Below are positions 43,994 through 53,375 of a stretch of DNA of 64,000 nucleotides, piece by piece (positions within the stretch are counted from its first letter, which is position 1; every line of letters begins with the position of its first letter). A program made the translations under genes and the position numbers. The stretch is from the NCBI GenBank assembly GCA_963814805.1, contig CAWFER010000001.1, positions 62,001 to 126,000 on the forward strand, given 5' to 3'. Below the pieces are notes generated by a model. The model was not told the DNA's origin and did no database searches. It saw nothing but the letters and a program-made list of their open reading frames with translations. The stretch comes from AP-15 sp963814805. GTDB taxonomy: Bacteria > Pseudomonadota > Alphaproteobacteria > ATCC43930 > CGMCC-115725.

Positions 43994-44923
43994 TCATGCG
44001 CGAGCGCGCTGCCTCTCACCCTCGTGATCGATGGTCAGCGACCGGCATGCCGCCGCCGGGGCGGTCCAGGCCCAGGCCTCGGGATCGGAGAACAGCGCCG
44101 TCAGCAGCCGCCTGGTATGTGCGTGGCCAGAACGCACCCCGCGGAAATGGCCGACAAGCGGTGCGCCGGCCAGATAGAGGTCGCCAACCGCATCGAGCAG
44201 CTTGTGCCGGACGAATTCGTCCTCATAGCGCAAGCCGCCGCTGTTCAGCACGCGATCGCCATTGACCACAATGACGTTGTCGAGCGAGCCGCCACGCGCC
44301 AACCCGGCCTCGCGCAGGCGAGAGACTTCGTCGAGCAGGCCAAAGGTGCGGGCGCGGCTGAGCTGGGATTTGAAGGTTTCGCGGTCGAGCAGAACGCTCA
44401 TGTCCTGTCGCCGAATCAGTGCGCTTTCGAAATCGATCTCGAAGCTCATCGAAAAGCCGCAACCCGGCGACAGCACCGCCATCGCGCCGTCGGCCACGAC
44501 GCTGACCTGCTTCAGCACTTTGACCGCACGCCGCGGCGCTCCTTGCGCAGCAATTCCAGCGCATTCGATCAAAAACATAAACGGGTCGGCGCTGCCGTCC
44601 ATGATCGGCACCTCGGGCCCGTCGATCTCGACAATCGCATTGTCGATCTCGGCTCCGGCTAGCGCCGCCATCAGATGCTCGACCGTGCTGACATTCGTTC
44701 CGATACCATCGGACAGCATCGTGCAGCGCGACGAGTCGACTGCATTCATCCAGTTCGCGCGAATCTCAACGGCGGCGTCGGTGCGACGGAAGACAATCCC
44801 GGCCCCGGGCGGCGCCGGCAACAAACCCATTGCCACTCGTCGGCCAGAATGAAGACCGACCCCCCGGCAGCCGATCGGGTTTTTTAAGGTTTGCTGCGGC
44901 GCCGCCTCGATTTCCCCCAACAT
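43994..44923 (-). CDS. lpxC: UDP-3-O-acyl-N-acetylglucosamine deacetylase LpxC
   Basis: Zinc deacetylase, committed step of lipid A synthesis. Zinc ligands are visible: His in STVEHLMAALAGAEIDNA and His/Asp in FVRHKLLDAVGDLYLAG; the catalytic His is in GHFRGVRSGHAHTRRLL. 309 residues, normal length; start ATG 44923. Its presence shows a lipid A outer membrane. 204 bp separate it from ftsZ. Confidence 0.96.
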   Translation of the reverse strand: MLGEIEAAPQQTLKNPIGCRGVGLHSGRRVAMGLLPAPPGAGIVFRRTDAAVEIRANWMNAVDSSRCTMLSDGIGTNVSTVEHLMAALAGAEIDNAIVEIDGPEVPIMDGSADPFMFLIECAGIAAQGAPRRAVKVLKQVSVVADGAMAVLSPGCGFSMSFEIDFESALIRRQDMSVLLDRETFKSQLSRARTFGLLDEVSRLREAGLARGGSLDNVIVVNGDRVLNSGGLRYEDEFVRHKLLDAVGDLYLAGAPLVGHFRGVRSGHAHTRRLLTALFSDPEAWAWTAPAAACRSLTIDHEGERQRARA

Positions 44924-45127
44924 GCGACTGACTTCTCAAAGTTGCCCCCCACCCGATGAAAACCTATCGGCGCGAACGGATTGGCTCAAATCACTCTTTG
45001 TTGCAGATTGTTACACTGTGGTGCGAAGAACCTCGCCAAGATCAGTCGCTCAGTCATGATCATTGCAGCGGCGCGGCAGCCGTAAAGCCGCCGCACCAAA
45101 GGCGAGATCGGGGCAGCCTCGGGGGCT

Positions 45128-46642
45128 TTAGTTCGCCTGACGCCGCAGAAAGGCCGGAATGTCGAGCAGATCGTCTTCTTTCGAGCCCGGGCGATCTTCC
45201 AGCTCTAGCGGAGCGAGCCGCGGTTGCGCCGGTTTGATCGCGGGCGGGATTGGCTGGCGCAAGGTCGGCTCCGCCTCGAGCGACGCCGAGCGGGCGCGAC
45301 CGACCCCGGTAACGCGTTCGATCAAACTCGGCACGCGGCCCTTAGGTTTCGGTGCGGCATCGCGCGGCGGCGGCGCCACCGGCACTGCCGGGTGGGTCAA
45401 CGGCACCGGGCGGGCCAGCCCTGGGTCGACGGGTTTTGGCGCGATGAAGGCGCCGTCGCGCATCGCGACATTTTCGGCCGCAGCCGCCTCCCGCGGCAGC
45501 GACTCGCCGTCGAGCTCGGCGCGGGCTTCGTTGTGCCGCCCGTCGAGCGGCGGCGCCGCATTCTGAGTCAACACCGGCTGGGTGTAGCCGCCGGTGCTCG
45601 CCTCGCGCAGCGCCAGCGCCGCGGCGGGCTCGCGGCTGCTGACCAGGCTGATTGCCGGCCGCGCCTGAGCCAGGGCCTCCGCGTCGATGCCGGTGGCGAC
45701 GACGGAGATCCGCATCTTGCCCGACAGGGTTTCGTCAAAGGTCGAACCGAAGATGATGTTGGCTTCGGGATCGACCTCCTCCCGGATGCGGTTGGCCGCC
45801 TCGTCGACCTCGAACAAGGTCATGTCCGGGCCACCGGTAATATTGATCAGGACGCCCTTGGCGCCCTTCATCGACACATCTTCGAGCAGCGGATTCGAAA
45901 TTGCCGCTTCGGCGGCATCGATCGACCGGCGATCGCCTTCGGCCTCGCCGGTGCCCATCATCGCCTTGCCCATCTCGCTCATCACCGTGCGGATGTCGGC
46001 GAAATCGAGGTTGATCAGCCCGGGCATCACCATCAGGTCGGTGACGCCGCGCACCCCCGAATGCAGCACGTCGTCGGCCATCTTGAAGGCGTCGGCGAAG
46101 GTCGTGCGCTCATTGGCGACGCGGAACAGATTCTGGTTCGGGATGATGATCAGGGTGTCGACGAATTTCTGCAATTCCTCGATCCCCGCCTCGGCGATTT
46201 TCATTCGATGACTGCCCTCGAAATGAAAGGGCTTGGTCACGACGCCAATCGTCAAAATGCCCGATTCTCGGGCGATGCGGGCGATCACCGGCGCGCCGCC
46301 GGTGCCGGTGCCGCCGCCCATTCCGGCGGTGATGAACACCATATTTGAGCCCCCCATCGCCTCGAGGATCTCGTCCAGCGCCTCCTCGGCGGCGGCCCGC
46401 CCGACATCGGGCCGCGACCCGGCGCCGAGCCCGCGCGTCACCCCGATCCCGAGCTGGATCTTACGATGAGCGCTCGATTGCTGCATCGCCTGCGCATCGG
46501 TATTGCAGACGACGAATTCGCACCCGACCAAATTGGAGCGGATCATGTTGTTGACGGCGTTTCCCCCGGCGCCGCCCACCCCGACCACGGTGATTCGGGG
46601 CTTCATCTCCTGCTCGTCCCTGGGAATGCTCAGATTGATCAT
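45128..46642 (-). CDS. ftsZ: Cell division protein FtsZ
   Basis: Tubulin-like GTPase forming the Z ring. 504 residues: ITVVGVGGAGGNAVNNMI, the tubulin signature TAGMGGGTGTGGAPVIARIA, and the FtsA/ZipA-binding C-terminal peptide DIPAFLRRQAN after a long Pro/Ala-rich linker (residues ~330-490) typical of Alphaproteobacteria. ATG 46642 is preceded by GGAGGAAAT. 126 bp from ftsA. Confidence 0.97.
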   Translation of the reverse strand: MINLSIPRDEQEMKPRITVVGVGGAGGNAVNNMIRSNLVGCEFVVCNTDAQAMQQSSAHRKIQLGIGVTRGLGAGSRPDVGRAAAEEALDEILEAMGGSNMVFITAGMGGGTGTGGAPVIARIARESGILTIGVVTKPFHFEGSHRMKIAEAGIEELQKFVDTLIIIPNQNLFRVANERTTFADAFKMADDVLHSGVRGVTDLMVMPGLINLDFADIRTVMSEMGKAMMGTGEAEGDRRSIDAAEAAISNPLLEDVSMKGAKGVLINITGGPDMTLFEVDEAANRIREEVDPEANIIFGSTFDETLSGKMRISVVATGIDAEALAQARPAISLVSSREPAAALALREASTGGYTQPVLTQNAAPPLDGRHNEARAELDGESLPREAAAAENVAMRDGAFIAPKPVDPGLARPVPLTHPAVPVAPPPRDAAPKPKGRVPSLIERVTGVGRARSASLEAEPTLRQPIPPAIKPAQPRLAPLELEDRPGSKEDDLLDIPAFLRRQAN

Positions 46643-46768
46643 ATTTCCTCCACTGCGCGGCTCGATCATGCCCGGAGCGTCCGGGCTTCCCCCTCTTTTG
46701 GCCGACATCGGCCTACCCGGCTATCTTCGCTGCCGGTAGCCGCGCCCGCATCAAGACGATAAATCCTC

Positions 46769-48124
46769 TCAGATGTTCTCCCGCAGCCAATGGCCGAAGC
46801 GGCCAAAGATGCCGCTTGGCGAGCCGACTGCGGTGCGCTTGGCGGGCGGCGTCTCGGCGTGCTCCGACATAGCGAAATGGAGCAGGCCGACGGCGGCCGA
46901 AAAGGCCGGGCCGGCGGTCGCCTCGGCGAGGCCGGCGACCCGCAGCGGGCGGCCGATGCGAACCTGCTTGTCGAGAATGAGGCCGGCAAATTCGCGCGTT
47001 CCGTGCAGCTGACAGGCGCCGCCGGTCAGCACCACGCGCCGCCCCGCGACCTTGTCGAATCCGCTCGCCTCGAGACGGTTGCGCACCATCTCGAACGTCT
47101 CCTCAATGCGCGGAGCGATGATTCCGACCAGCAATGATTTCGGCACGTGATTGACCTGCCCATCTTCTTCCTCGCCGATTTGCGGCACCGCGATCATCTC
47201 GCGTTCGTCGGTGCTGGCCGAAATGGCGGTGCCGAACAACGTCTTCATCCGCTCGGCATGGGCAACCGGGGTCGACAGCCCGCGCGCGATGTCGTTGGTG
47301 ACGTGACAGCCGCCGACCGGCACCGAATCGGCAAAGATCAGATTGCCGTCGAAAAACACCGCGATCGTCGTGGTTCCGCCGCCCATGTCGATCACCGTCA
47401 CGCCGAGGCCGATCTCGTCCTCGACGAGGCAGGAGAGGCCGGCGGCGTAGGGGCTGACGGCCAGCGCTTCGACCTCGAGATGCGAGCGCCCGATCGCCGC
47501 GGTGTGATTGCGCACCCCGGCGGCGGCGGCGGTCACCACATTCATGTTGACGCCGAGCCGCTCGCCATACATGCCGCGCGGATCGCGGATGCCGCGGCTG
47601 TCGTCGATCGAGAACCCGACCGGCACCGAGTGGACGATCTGGCGGTCGCCCGGCTCGCGCAGCAGATAGCCTTGGTCGAGCACGCGCTGCAGTTCAGCCT
47701 CGCCGACCTCATGCCCGGCGATGCCGATCTCGGCCTTGATGATGCGCGAAGCAGAGAACCCGCCCGACAGATTGGCCACCACCTGTTCGATGGTTTCCTT
47801 CGCCATTTCCTCGGCGGCGTGCACCGCGTTGGCGATCGAGGCGCCGGCGGCTTCGAGATCGACGATCGCCCCGTTGCGCAGCCCGCGCGAAATCTGGTGG
47901 CCGATGCCGATGACCTGCGGCCGATCCGGCTCGACCCGGGCGATAAAGCAGCACACCTTAGTGGTGCCGACATCGAGCGCCGCGACCAGGCTTCCATGCG
48001 GCCGGCGCCGTGGTCTGGGCGGGCGCGGCGCCCGGCGCGGCTTGCCGTTTGCGCGCGTCACGGGTAACGCAGACTGTCTTGGATCCGTCGCGCGGGTCCG
48101 CACCTCGTCGTCGATCGCGCTCAT
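46769..48124 (-). CDS. ftsA: Cell division protein FtsA
   Basis: Actin-like ATPase tethering FtsZ to the membrane. 451 residues: phosphate-1 VAALDVGTTKVCCFIARVEP, phosphate-2 GVTVIDMGGGTTTIAVFFDG, adenosine motif VVLTGGACQLHG, C-terminal amphipathic helix GIFGRFGHWLRENI. About 40 basic, proline-rich N-terminal residues precede the domain. ATG 48124 overlaps the ftsQ stop (ATGA). Confidence 0.96.
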   Translation of the reverse strand: MSAIDDEVRTRATDPRQSALPVTRANGKPRRAPRPPRPRRRPHGSLVAALDVGTTKVCCFIARVEPDRPQVIGIGHQISRGLRNGAIVDLEAAGASIANAVHAAEEMAKETIEQVVANLSGGFSASRIIKAEIGIAGHEVGEAELQRVLDQGYLLREPGDRQIVHSVPVGFSIDDSRGIRDPRGMYGERLGVNMNVVTAAAAGVRNHTAAIGRSHLEVEALAVSPYAAGLSCLVEDEIGLGVTVIDMGGGTTTIAVFFDGNLIFADSVPVGGCHVTNDIARGLSTPVAHAERMKTLFGTAISASTDEREMIAVPQIGEEEDGQVNHVPKSLLVGIIAPRIEETFEMVRNRLEASGFDKVAGRRVVLTGGACQLHGTREFAGLILDKQVRIGRPLRVAGLAEATAGPAFSAAVGLLHFAMSEHAETPPAKRTAVGSPSGIFGRFGHWLRENI

Positions 48125-48975
48125 GTGTTTTTCGCCGGCGGGCGTCCTTTCTTGGTTGTCGGCGCTTCCTTCGCCGGCTCCGGCGCGACCCGCACGACGA
48201 GCCGGTCGGGCAGGCGCAGGTCGATGGCTTGAACATCGCGCTGGAGAATGGCGCTCGAACGTTGCAGGCGGGCGAGATCGGCCCACGCGGCGGCGGGGTC
48301 GTCGGCTGGCAGAAGCACGTCGATCGACTTATCGATGCGCAGGTTCCAACGCCGCCCGCCGACCCGCACCGCCGCGGTGACGCGCGCGGCGAGGTCGGGC
48401 TCGCTCGCCAGCATTTTCAACAACTGGGCGGCGTGGCGTGCAGCATCCGCGCCGACCACCAACGGCAATTTGGCGAAACGATCGAGACGGGCGACCGGGA
48501 TCACCGCGCCGGTGCGGTCGATCAGTTCGATCTTGTCGTCGTGCTGCCACAGCGCCAACGGTTCGCGCTCGACGAGGCGCACATAGAGCGTGTCGGGAAG
48601 TCGGCGCTCGATCAGCGCGGAGCGCACCCAAGGCAGGCGTTCGAGCTTTTCTTGGGCGCGAACCGGATCGATCGCCAGGATTGGGGTGCCGAGCCTGGCG
48701 CCGAGCGCATCGAAAATGGTTTCGCGATCGGTCGTGCGACGTCCCTCGACCCGGATGTCGGCGACCCGCAAACCGAGCGCCGCAGTGGCGTCGAGCAAAC
48801 GGCGCGAAGCGCTGTGCAGCAGGGATTGGCCGAACGGCGCCGAGCTGAATTGCGCGGTCCCGAAAACCGCGACGGCCAAAAGCGCCGGAACGCAAGCCCA
48901 TCGGACGAGGCGCCAATGCCGCTGCCGCCGGCTGGCGTGGCGGCGCGCCGGGGCCGCGGGGCCTACCCCTCGCAT
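48121..48975 (-). CDS. ftsQ: Cell division protein FtsQ
   Basis: Bitopic divisome protein. 284 residues: cytoplasmic basic tail, membrane helix (LVRWACVPALLAVAVFGTAQ), POTRA domain (VADIRVEGRRTTDRETIFDA; LPWVRSALIERRLPDTLYVR), then the FtsQ domain and a lysine-rich end. ATG 48975 overlaps the ddl end by 13 bp; ATG 48996 is possible. Confidence 0.92.
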   Translation of the reverse strand: MRGVGPAAPARRHASRRQRHWRLVRWACVPALLAVAVFGTAQFSSAPFGQSLLHSASRRLLDATAALGLRVADIRVEGRRTTDRETIFDALGARLGTPILAIDPVRAQEKLERLPWVRSALIERRLPDTLYVRLVEREPLALWQHDDKIELIDRTGAVIPVARLDRFAKLPLVVGADAARHAAQLLKMLASEPDLAARVTAAVRVGGRRWNLRIDKSIDVLLPADDPAAAWADLARLQRSSAILQRDVQAIDLRLPDRLVVRVAPEPAKEAPTTKKGRPPAKNT

Positions 48976-49883
48976 GCCGCATTCTCCACGATCCACACCA
49001 CCAATTCGTCAAAGCCGATGCCAGCATGCCGGGCGATATCGGGCACCAGCGAGGTCGGGGTCATGCCGGGCTGGGTGTTTACTTCCAGCAGACAGAGCCG
49101 GCCGCCGCCCTCGGGCGTGTCGTCATAGCGCAGATCGGCCCGGCTGACGCCGCGGCAACCGAGGCAGCGATGCGCGCGCAGGGCGATATCTAGCGCCTCT
49201 GCATAGACGCGCGGCGGGATCGGCGCCGGCACCAAATGGGCGGAGCCGCCCTCGGCATATTTCGCCGTGTAGTCGTAAAAGCTGCCGCGCGGGACGATTT
49301 CGCAAACGCCGAGCGCGCGCTCGCCCATCACCGCCACGGTCAGCTCGCGCCCGGGAATGAAACGCTCGACCATAATCTGGCGGCCGAAGCACCAGCCCAG
49401 CACCTCTTCGCGCCAGGAATTGTCGCCGGCCCGGACGATGCGCACGCCGACGCTGGAACCCTGGTTGACTGGCTTGACGACAAAAGGCGCCGGCAACGGG
49501 TCGCACCGGGCCAGCTGCTCGGCAGTGACGACCACATCCTCGGCGACCGGAAGGCCGGTGGCGCGAAACAGCATTTTTGCCGTTGGCTTTTGCATGGCCA
49601 GGGCCGAAGCGAGAACCCCCGAATGGGTGTAGGGGATTGCTAGCATCTCGAACAGGGCCTGGATCGCGCCGTCCTCGCCGCCGACCCCGTGCAGAGCGTT
49701 GAAGATCGCATCGGGGCGCGGATCGAGGGCGCGCAACAATGCCGGCAAGTCGCGGCCGACATCGATCGCCGTGACCCGGTAGCCATGATCGGCCAGCGCC
49801 TTCGCGCATTCGCGGCCGCTCGACAGCGACACCTCGCGCTCGGGCGACCAGCCCCCCATCAGCAAGGCGACATGCTTGCTCAT
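48963..49883 (-). CDS. ddl: D-alanine--D-alanine ligase
   Basis: Makes D-Ala-D-Ala for the peptidoglycan stem. 306 residues: HVALLMGGWSPEREVSLSSG, ALHGVGGEDGAIQALFEMLA, the ATP-grasp core FVVKPVNQGSSVGVRIV and LEVNTQPGMTPTSLVPDIAR. ATG 49883 overlaps the murB stop. Confidence 0.96.
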   Translation of the reverse strand: MSKHVALLMGGWSPEREVSLSSGRECAKALADHGYRVTAIDVGRDLPALLRALDPRPDAIFNALHGVGGEDGAIQALFEMLAIPYTHSGVLASALAMQKPTAKMLFRATGLPVAEDVVVTAEQLARCDPLPAPFVVKPVNQGSSVGVRIVRAGDNSWREEVLGWCFGRQIMVERFIPGRELTVAVMGERALGVCEIVPRGSFYDYTAKYAEGGSAHLVPAPIPPRVYAEALDIALRAHRCLGCRGVSRADLRYDDTPEGGGRLCLLEVNTQPGMTPTSLVPDIARHAGIGFDELVVWIVENAACEG

Positions 49884-50842
49884 AGCTTCGCTGCTCCGGC
49901 GGCGATCGGCTCGAGGCCGACGAGCGGACACCCGACGCGCTCGATCTCCCATTCGAGCACGATACCGCACGCCTCGTGCACCCGACGCCTTACCTCCTCG
50001 CCGAGACCTTCGAGATCGGCGGCGGTGGCGGCGCCGGTGTTGACCAGAAAATTTGCGTGTTTGGTCGACACCATCGCGCCGCCGCGGGTAAGGCCGCGGC
50101 AGCAGGCCTGGTCGATCAGCCGCCAGGCGGTGTCGCCCGGCGGGTTGCGGAAGGTCGAGCCGCCGGTGCGGCTGCGGATCGGTTGAGAGGTTTCCCGCGC
50201 CTGCCTGATCTCGCCGATCCGCCGGGCGATCGCTCGATGATCGCCGCCCGCACCGCGCAGCCGGGCCTCGATAAAGATCCAGCCGGGATCGACGGCGCAA
50301 TGACGGTAGGACAGGCCCATCGCCGGGCCGTCTATCACGTGATAAGCGCCGCGCCGGTCGATCGCCGTCGCCGCCACCAGCACATCCTTGATCTCGTAGC
50401 CATAGGCGCCGGCGTTCATGCGCAGCCCGCCGCCGATCGTGCCGGGGATGCCGGAGAGGAATTCGAACCCGGCGATCCCCGCCTCGGCCCCGGCCAGCGC
50501 CACATTGAGGTGAAGCGCCGCGGCGCCGGCCACGATATCGGTTTGGTCAATGGCGAGGCCGGCGAATTCGCTGCCGAGACGGATCGTAACCTGAGGAATT
50601 CCGCCATCGCGAACCAGCAGGTTCGCGCCGCCGCCGATCACCGTAACCGCAACGGATGAAGGCAGCGCCGTGAGAAAGGCGGCGAGGTCTTCGCCATCGG
50701 CAGGACGAAACAGCATCTCCGCCGGGCCACCAACGCCGAACCAGGTCCGCCGCCCGATCGCCGCGTTCGCGGTCAGCCGGCCGCGCACCGCCGGTAGCGC
50801 GAGCGTCGGCCTTGCCGCCGGATCAGGCCGCGGCGCGATCAT
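49880..50842 (-). CDS. murB: UDP-N-acetylenolpyruvoylglucosamine reductase MurB
   Basis: FAD-dependent second step of UDP-MurNAc formation. 320 residues: RTWFGVGGPAEMLFRPADGE, VIGGGANLLVRDGGI, EFLSGIPGTIGGGLRMNAGA and the catalytic-serine region RTGGSTFRNPPGDTAWRLID. Start ATG 50842 overlaps the murC stop (ATGA). Confidence 0.96.
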   Translation of the reverse strand: MIAPRPDPAARPTLALPAVRGRLTANAAIGRRTWFGVGGPAEMLFRPADGEDLAAFLTALPSSVAVTVIGGGANLLVRDGGIPQVTIRLGSEFAGLAIDQTDIVAGAAALHLNVALAGAEAGIAGFEFLSGIPGTIGGGLRMNAGAYGYEIKDVLVAATAIDRRGAYHVIDGPAMGLSYRHCAVDPGWIFIEARLRGAGGDHRAIARRIGEIRQARETSQPIRSRTGGSTFRNPPGDTAWRLIDQACCRGLTRGGAMVSTKHANFLVNTGAATAADLEGLGEEVRRRVHEACGIVLEWEIERVGCPLVGLEPIAAGAAKL

Positions 50843-52263
50843 CTGGCGTGACTCCGTCTTCCGAGCGCCGCAAGGTCGCCGGGCAGATTGTTGGCCCATA
50901 GGGTGATCGAACCGGCCCCGAGGCATACCACCATGTCTCCGGGCCGGGCGAGCTCAGCCACCAGGGGCGCCAGATCGCGCGGATCCTCCAATGCGCGGAC
51001 ATTGCGATGCCCGTGCTCGGTCAGCCCGGTGACGATCGCGTCTCGGGTCACGCCCTCGATCGGGGCCTCGCCGGCGGCGTAGATATCGGCGACGAGGACG
51101 ATGTCGGCATCATTGAACGCGGTGCAGAACCCATCGAACAGATGGGACACGCGGCTATAGCGATGCGGCTGCACCACGGCGATGACCTTGCCGGAAACGA
51201 TGGCCCGCGTCGCCTTCAATACCGCTGCGATCTCGACTGGGTGATGACCGTAATCGTCGATTATCGTCACCCCGTTCCACTCGCCTATCTTGGTGAAACG
51301 GCGCTTTACGCCCTTGAAGTTGCGCAAGGCTGCGCGCAGCGCGTCGTCGCCGAGCCCGAGCGCCTCGCCGACCGCCGCCGCGGCTAGCGAATTCTGCACG
51401 TTGTGTCGGCCGAACATAGGTAAAAACAGGTTGGGAATCGTGCGCCCGCGCTCCGCCAACCCGTCCGATACGACGACGTCGAAGCGGGCCCCGTCGCGCC
51501 CGAGCTTGAGATCGACGGCGCGGATGTCGGCCTGCGGGCTGAGCCCATAGGTCAATATCCGGCGGTCGGAAAGCTTGGGGATCATCCCTTGCACGACCGG
51601 GTGGTCGATGCACAAGGCGGCAAAGCCATAGAACGGGATATTGCCGATAAAGGTCTCGAACGCCTGACGCAATTCGTCGAAACCGCCATAGAAGTCGAGG
51701 TGTTCTGGGTCGATGTTGGTGACGATCGCGCCCGTCGCCGGCAGCCGGGTGAAAGTGCCGTCGCTCTCATCGGCCTCGACCACCATCCAGTCGCCAGCGC
51801 CGAGCCTCGTGTTGGTGCCGTAGGCGTTGATGATGCCGCCGTTGATCACGGTCGGATCGAGCTGCGCGGTTTCGAGCAGGGCGCCGATCAGCGAGGTCGT
51901 CGTCGTCTTGCCGTGGGTCCCGGCGATCGCCAGCGACCATTTGAGCCGCATCAGCTCGGCCAGCATCTCGGCGCGCCGCACCACCGGCAGGCGCCGCGCG
52001 CGCGCGGCGAGGATTTCGGGATTGTCGGGGCCGACCGCCGAGGAGATTACGACGACCTCGGCCGCCCCCAGATTGGCCGCGTGGTGCCCGACCGCGACCG
52101 GGATGCCAAGCCCGGTCAGGCGTCGAACATTAGCGCTGTCGGCGACGTCGCTGCCTTGCACGCTATAGCCCAGATTGTGCAGCACCTCGGCGATGCCGCT
52201 CATGCCGATGCCGCCGATGCCGACAAAGTGCAGCGGCCCGATGGTCAGCGGCAACGCCCTCAT
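50839..52263 (-). CDS. murC: UDP-N-acetylmuramate--L-alanine ligase MurC
   Basis: Adds L-Ala to UDP-MurNAc. 474 residues: IGPLHFVGIGGIGMSGIAEV, ATP loop SLAIAGTHGKTTTTSLIGAL, VVEADESDGTF, FGRHNVQNSLAAAAVG, DYGHHPVEIAAVL. Its product is the substrate for MurD or MurD2. ATG 52263 overlaps the murG stop. Confidence 0.97.
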   Translation of the reverse strand: MRALPLTIGPLHFVGIGGIGMSGIAEVLHNLGYSVQGSDVADSANVRRLTGLGIPVAVGHHAANLGAAEVVVISSAVGPDNPEILAARARRLPVVRRAEMLAELMRLKWSLAIAGTHGKTTTTSLIGALLETAQLDPTVINGGIINAYGTNTRLGAGDWMVVEADESDGTFTRLPATGAIVTNIDPEHLDFYGGFDELRQAFETFIGNIPFYGFAALCIDHPVVQGMIPKLSDRRILTYGLSPQADIRAVDLKLGRDGARFDVVVSDGLAERGRTIPNLFLPMFGRHNVQNSLAAAAVGEALGLGDDALRAALRNFKGVKRRFTKIGEWNGVTIIDDYGHHPVEIAAVLKATRAIVSGKVIAVVQPHRYSRVSHLFDGFCTAFNDADIVLVADIYAAGEAPIEGVTRDAIVTGLTEHGHRNVRALEDPRDLAPLVAELARPGDMVVCLGAGSITLWANNLPGDLAALGRRSHAR

Positions 52264-53375
52264 GCCGCACGCCCCCGCGCCGCGCCGCCGGGTTCGAGCG
52301 CCAGAGCCAGCCGCGCCAACTGCCGGGCGGCGTCGCGCCGGCCAAAACCAAAGGCGCACTGCGCCGCGCAGGCCAGCGCTTCGTCGTCGCCGAGAAGGTC
52401 GCTAAGTCGGGCAGCGAGAGTATCAGAGCGCAGATCGGGCTGGGCCGCGACCCAGCCGCCCCCGGCAGTGGCAAAGGCCTCGGCGTTCGCGGTCTGATGG
52501 TCGTCGGTCGCGTGCGGATAGGGGATCAGCAAGGCCGGCCGGCCGATCGCGGCGAGCTCGGCCACGGTCGAGGCGCCGGCGCGGCAGATCGCCAGATGCG
52601 CCCGCGCCAACCGCTGCGGCACATCGGTGAAGAAACTGTCCACCTCGGCGGCGATGCCGGTCTTGGCATAGGCCTTGGCGACGGCGGCGAGATCTTCGCG
52701 GCGCGCCTGCTGGCTCACCCTGAGGACCGCCCGCAGGCCGGATGGCAGCGCGGCCAGAGCAGGCGGCACGATCGTGCTTAGAATGTGGGCGCCCTGACTG
52801 CCGCCGAGGATCAGCAATTCGACCGGCCCGCCGGGCCGCGGCGGCCGATAGCCGGAGCCGCCAGCCGCCAGGATCGCCGGCCTGACCGGATTTCCGGTAT
52901 GGACCGCACGGATCCGATCTTGCGGACGCAGGCCGATGGTTTCGGGAAAGCCAGTCGCGATCCGCCACGCCCGCGGCGCCAGCCGCCGGTTTGCGCGGCC
53001 GAGCACCGCATTCTGCTCGTGAATGAGGGTCGGCAACCCGAGCGATGCCGCGGCTACCATTGTCGGCAATGACGGATAGCCGCCAAAGCCGATGACCGCC
53101 TGCGGGGCTATCCGGCGCAGCAGCCGGCGCGCTTGTACGGCCCCGGCCGCCAACTCGGCCAGGCCATAGGCGGCGCGAACCGGGCCGCCGCCGATTCGGC
53201 CGGCGCGCACCTCATGGATGGCGACATCGGGCAGGCTCATGGCAAAAGCATCTGCGCGCGAATCGGTCAGCAGGTGCACCCGCGCGCCGCTCGCGATCAA
53301 TTCGACAGCCAACGCCTCGGCCGGAAACAGATGGCCGCCGGTGCCCCCCGCGGCGAGGACGAAGGCGATGCTCAC
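52260..53375 (-). CDS. murG: UDP-GlcNAc:lipid I transferase MurG
   Basis: GT28 enzyme converting lipid I to lipid II at the inner face of the membrane. 371 residues: VLAAGGTGGHLFPAEALAVE, VIGFGGYPSLPTMVAA, LIHEQNAVLGRANRRLA, LLILGGSQGAHILS, CRAGASTVAELAAIGRPALL. Coupled to ftsW by ATGA. Confidence 0.96.
   Translation of the reverse strand: MSIAFVLAAGGTGGHLFPAEALAVELIASGARVHLLTDSRADAFAMSLPDVAIHEVRAGRIGGGPVRAAYGLAELAAGAVQARRLLRRIAPQAVIGFGGYPSLPTMVAAASLGLPTLIHEQNAVLGRANRRLAPRAWRIATGFPETIGLRPQDRIRAVHTGNPVRPAILAAGGSGYRPPRPGGPVELLILGGSQGAHILSTIVPPALAALPSGLRAVLRVSQQARREDLAAVAKAYAKTGIAAEVDSFFTDVPQRLARAHLAICRAGASTVAELAAIGRPALLIPYPHATDDHQTANAEAFATAGGGWVAAQPDLRSDTLAARLSDLLGDDEALACAAQCAFGFGRRDAARQLARLALALEPGGAARGRAA

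Noticed and set aside
44855..44890. Hairpin plus T-run resembling a terminator near the lpxC start
   Set aside because: The T-run lies inside the lpxC coding region (LKNPIG) and the stem is a short self-palindrome, so a terminator is unlikely.
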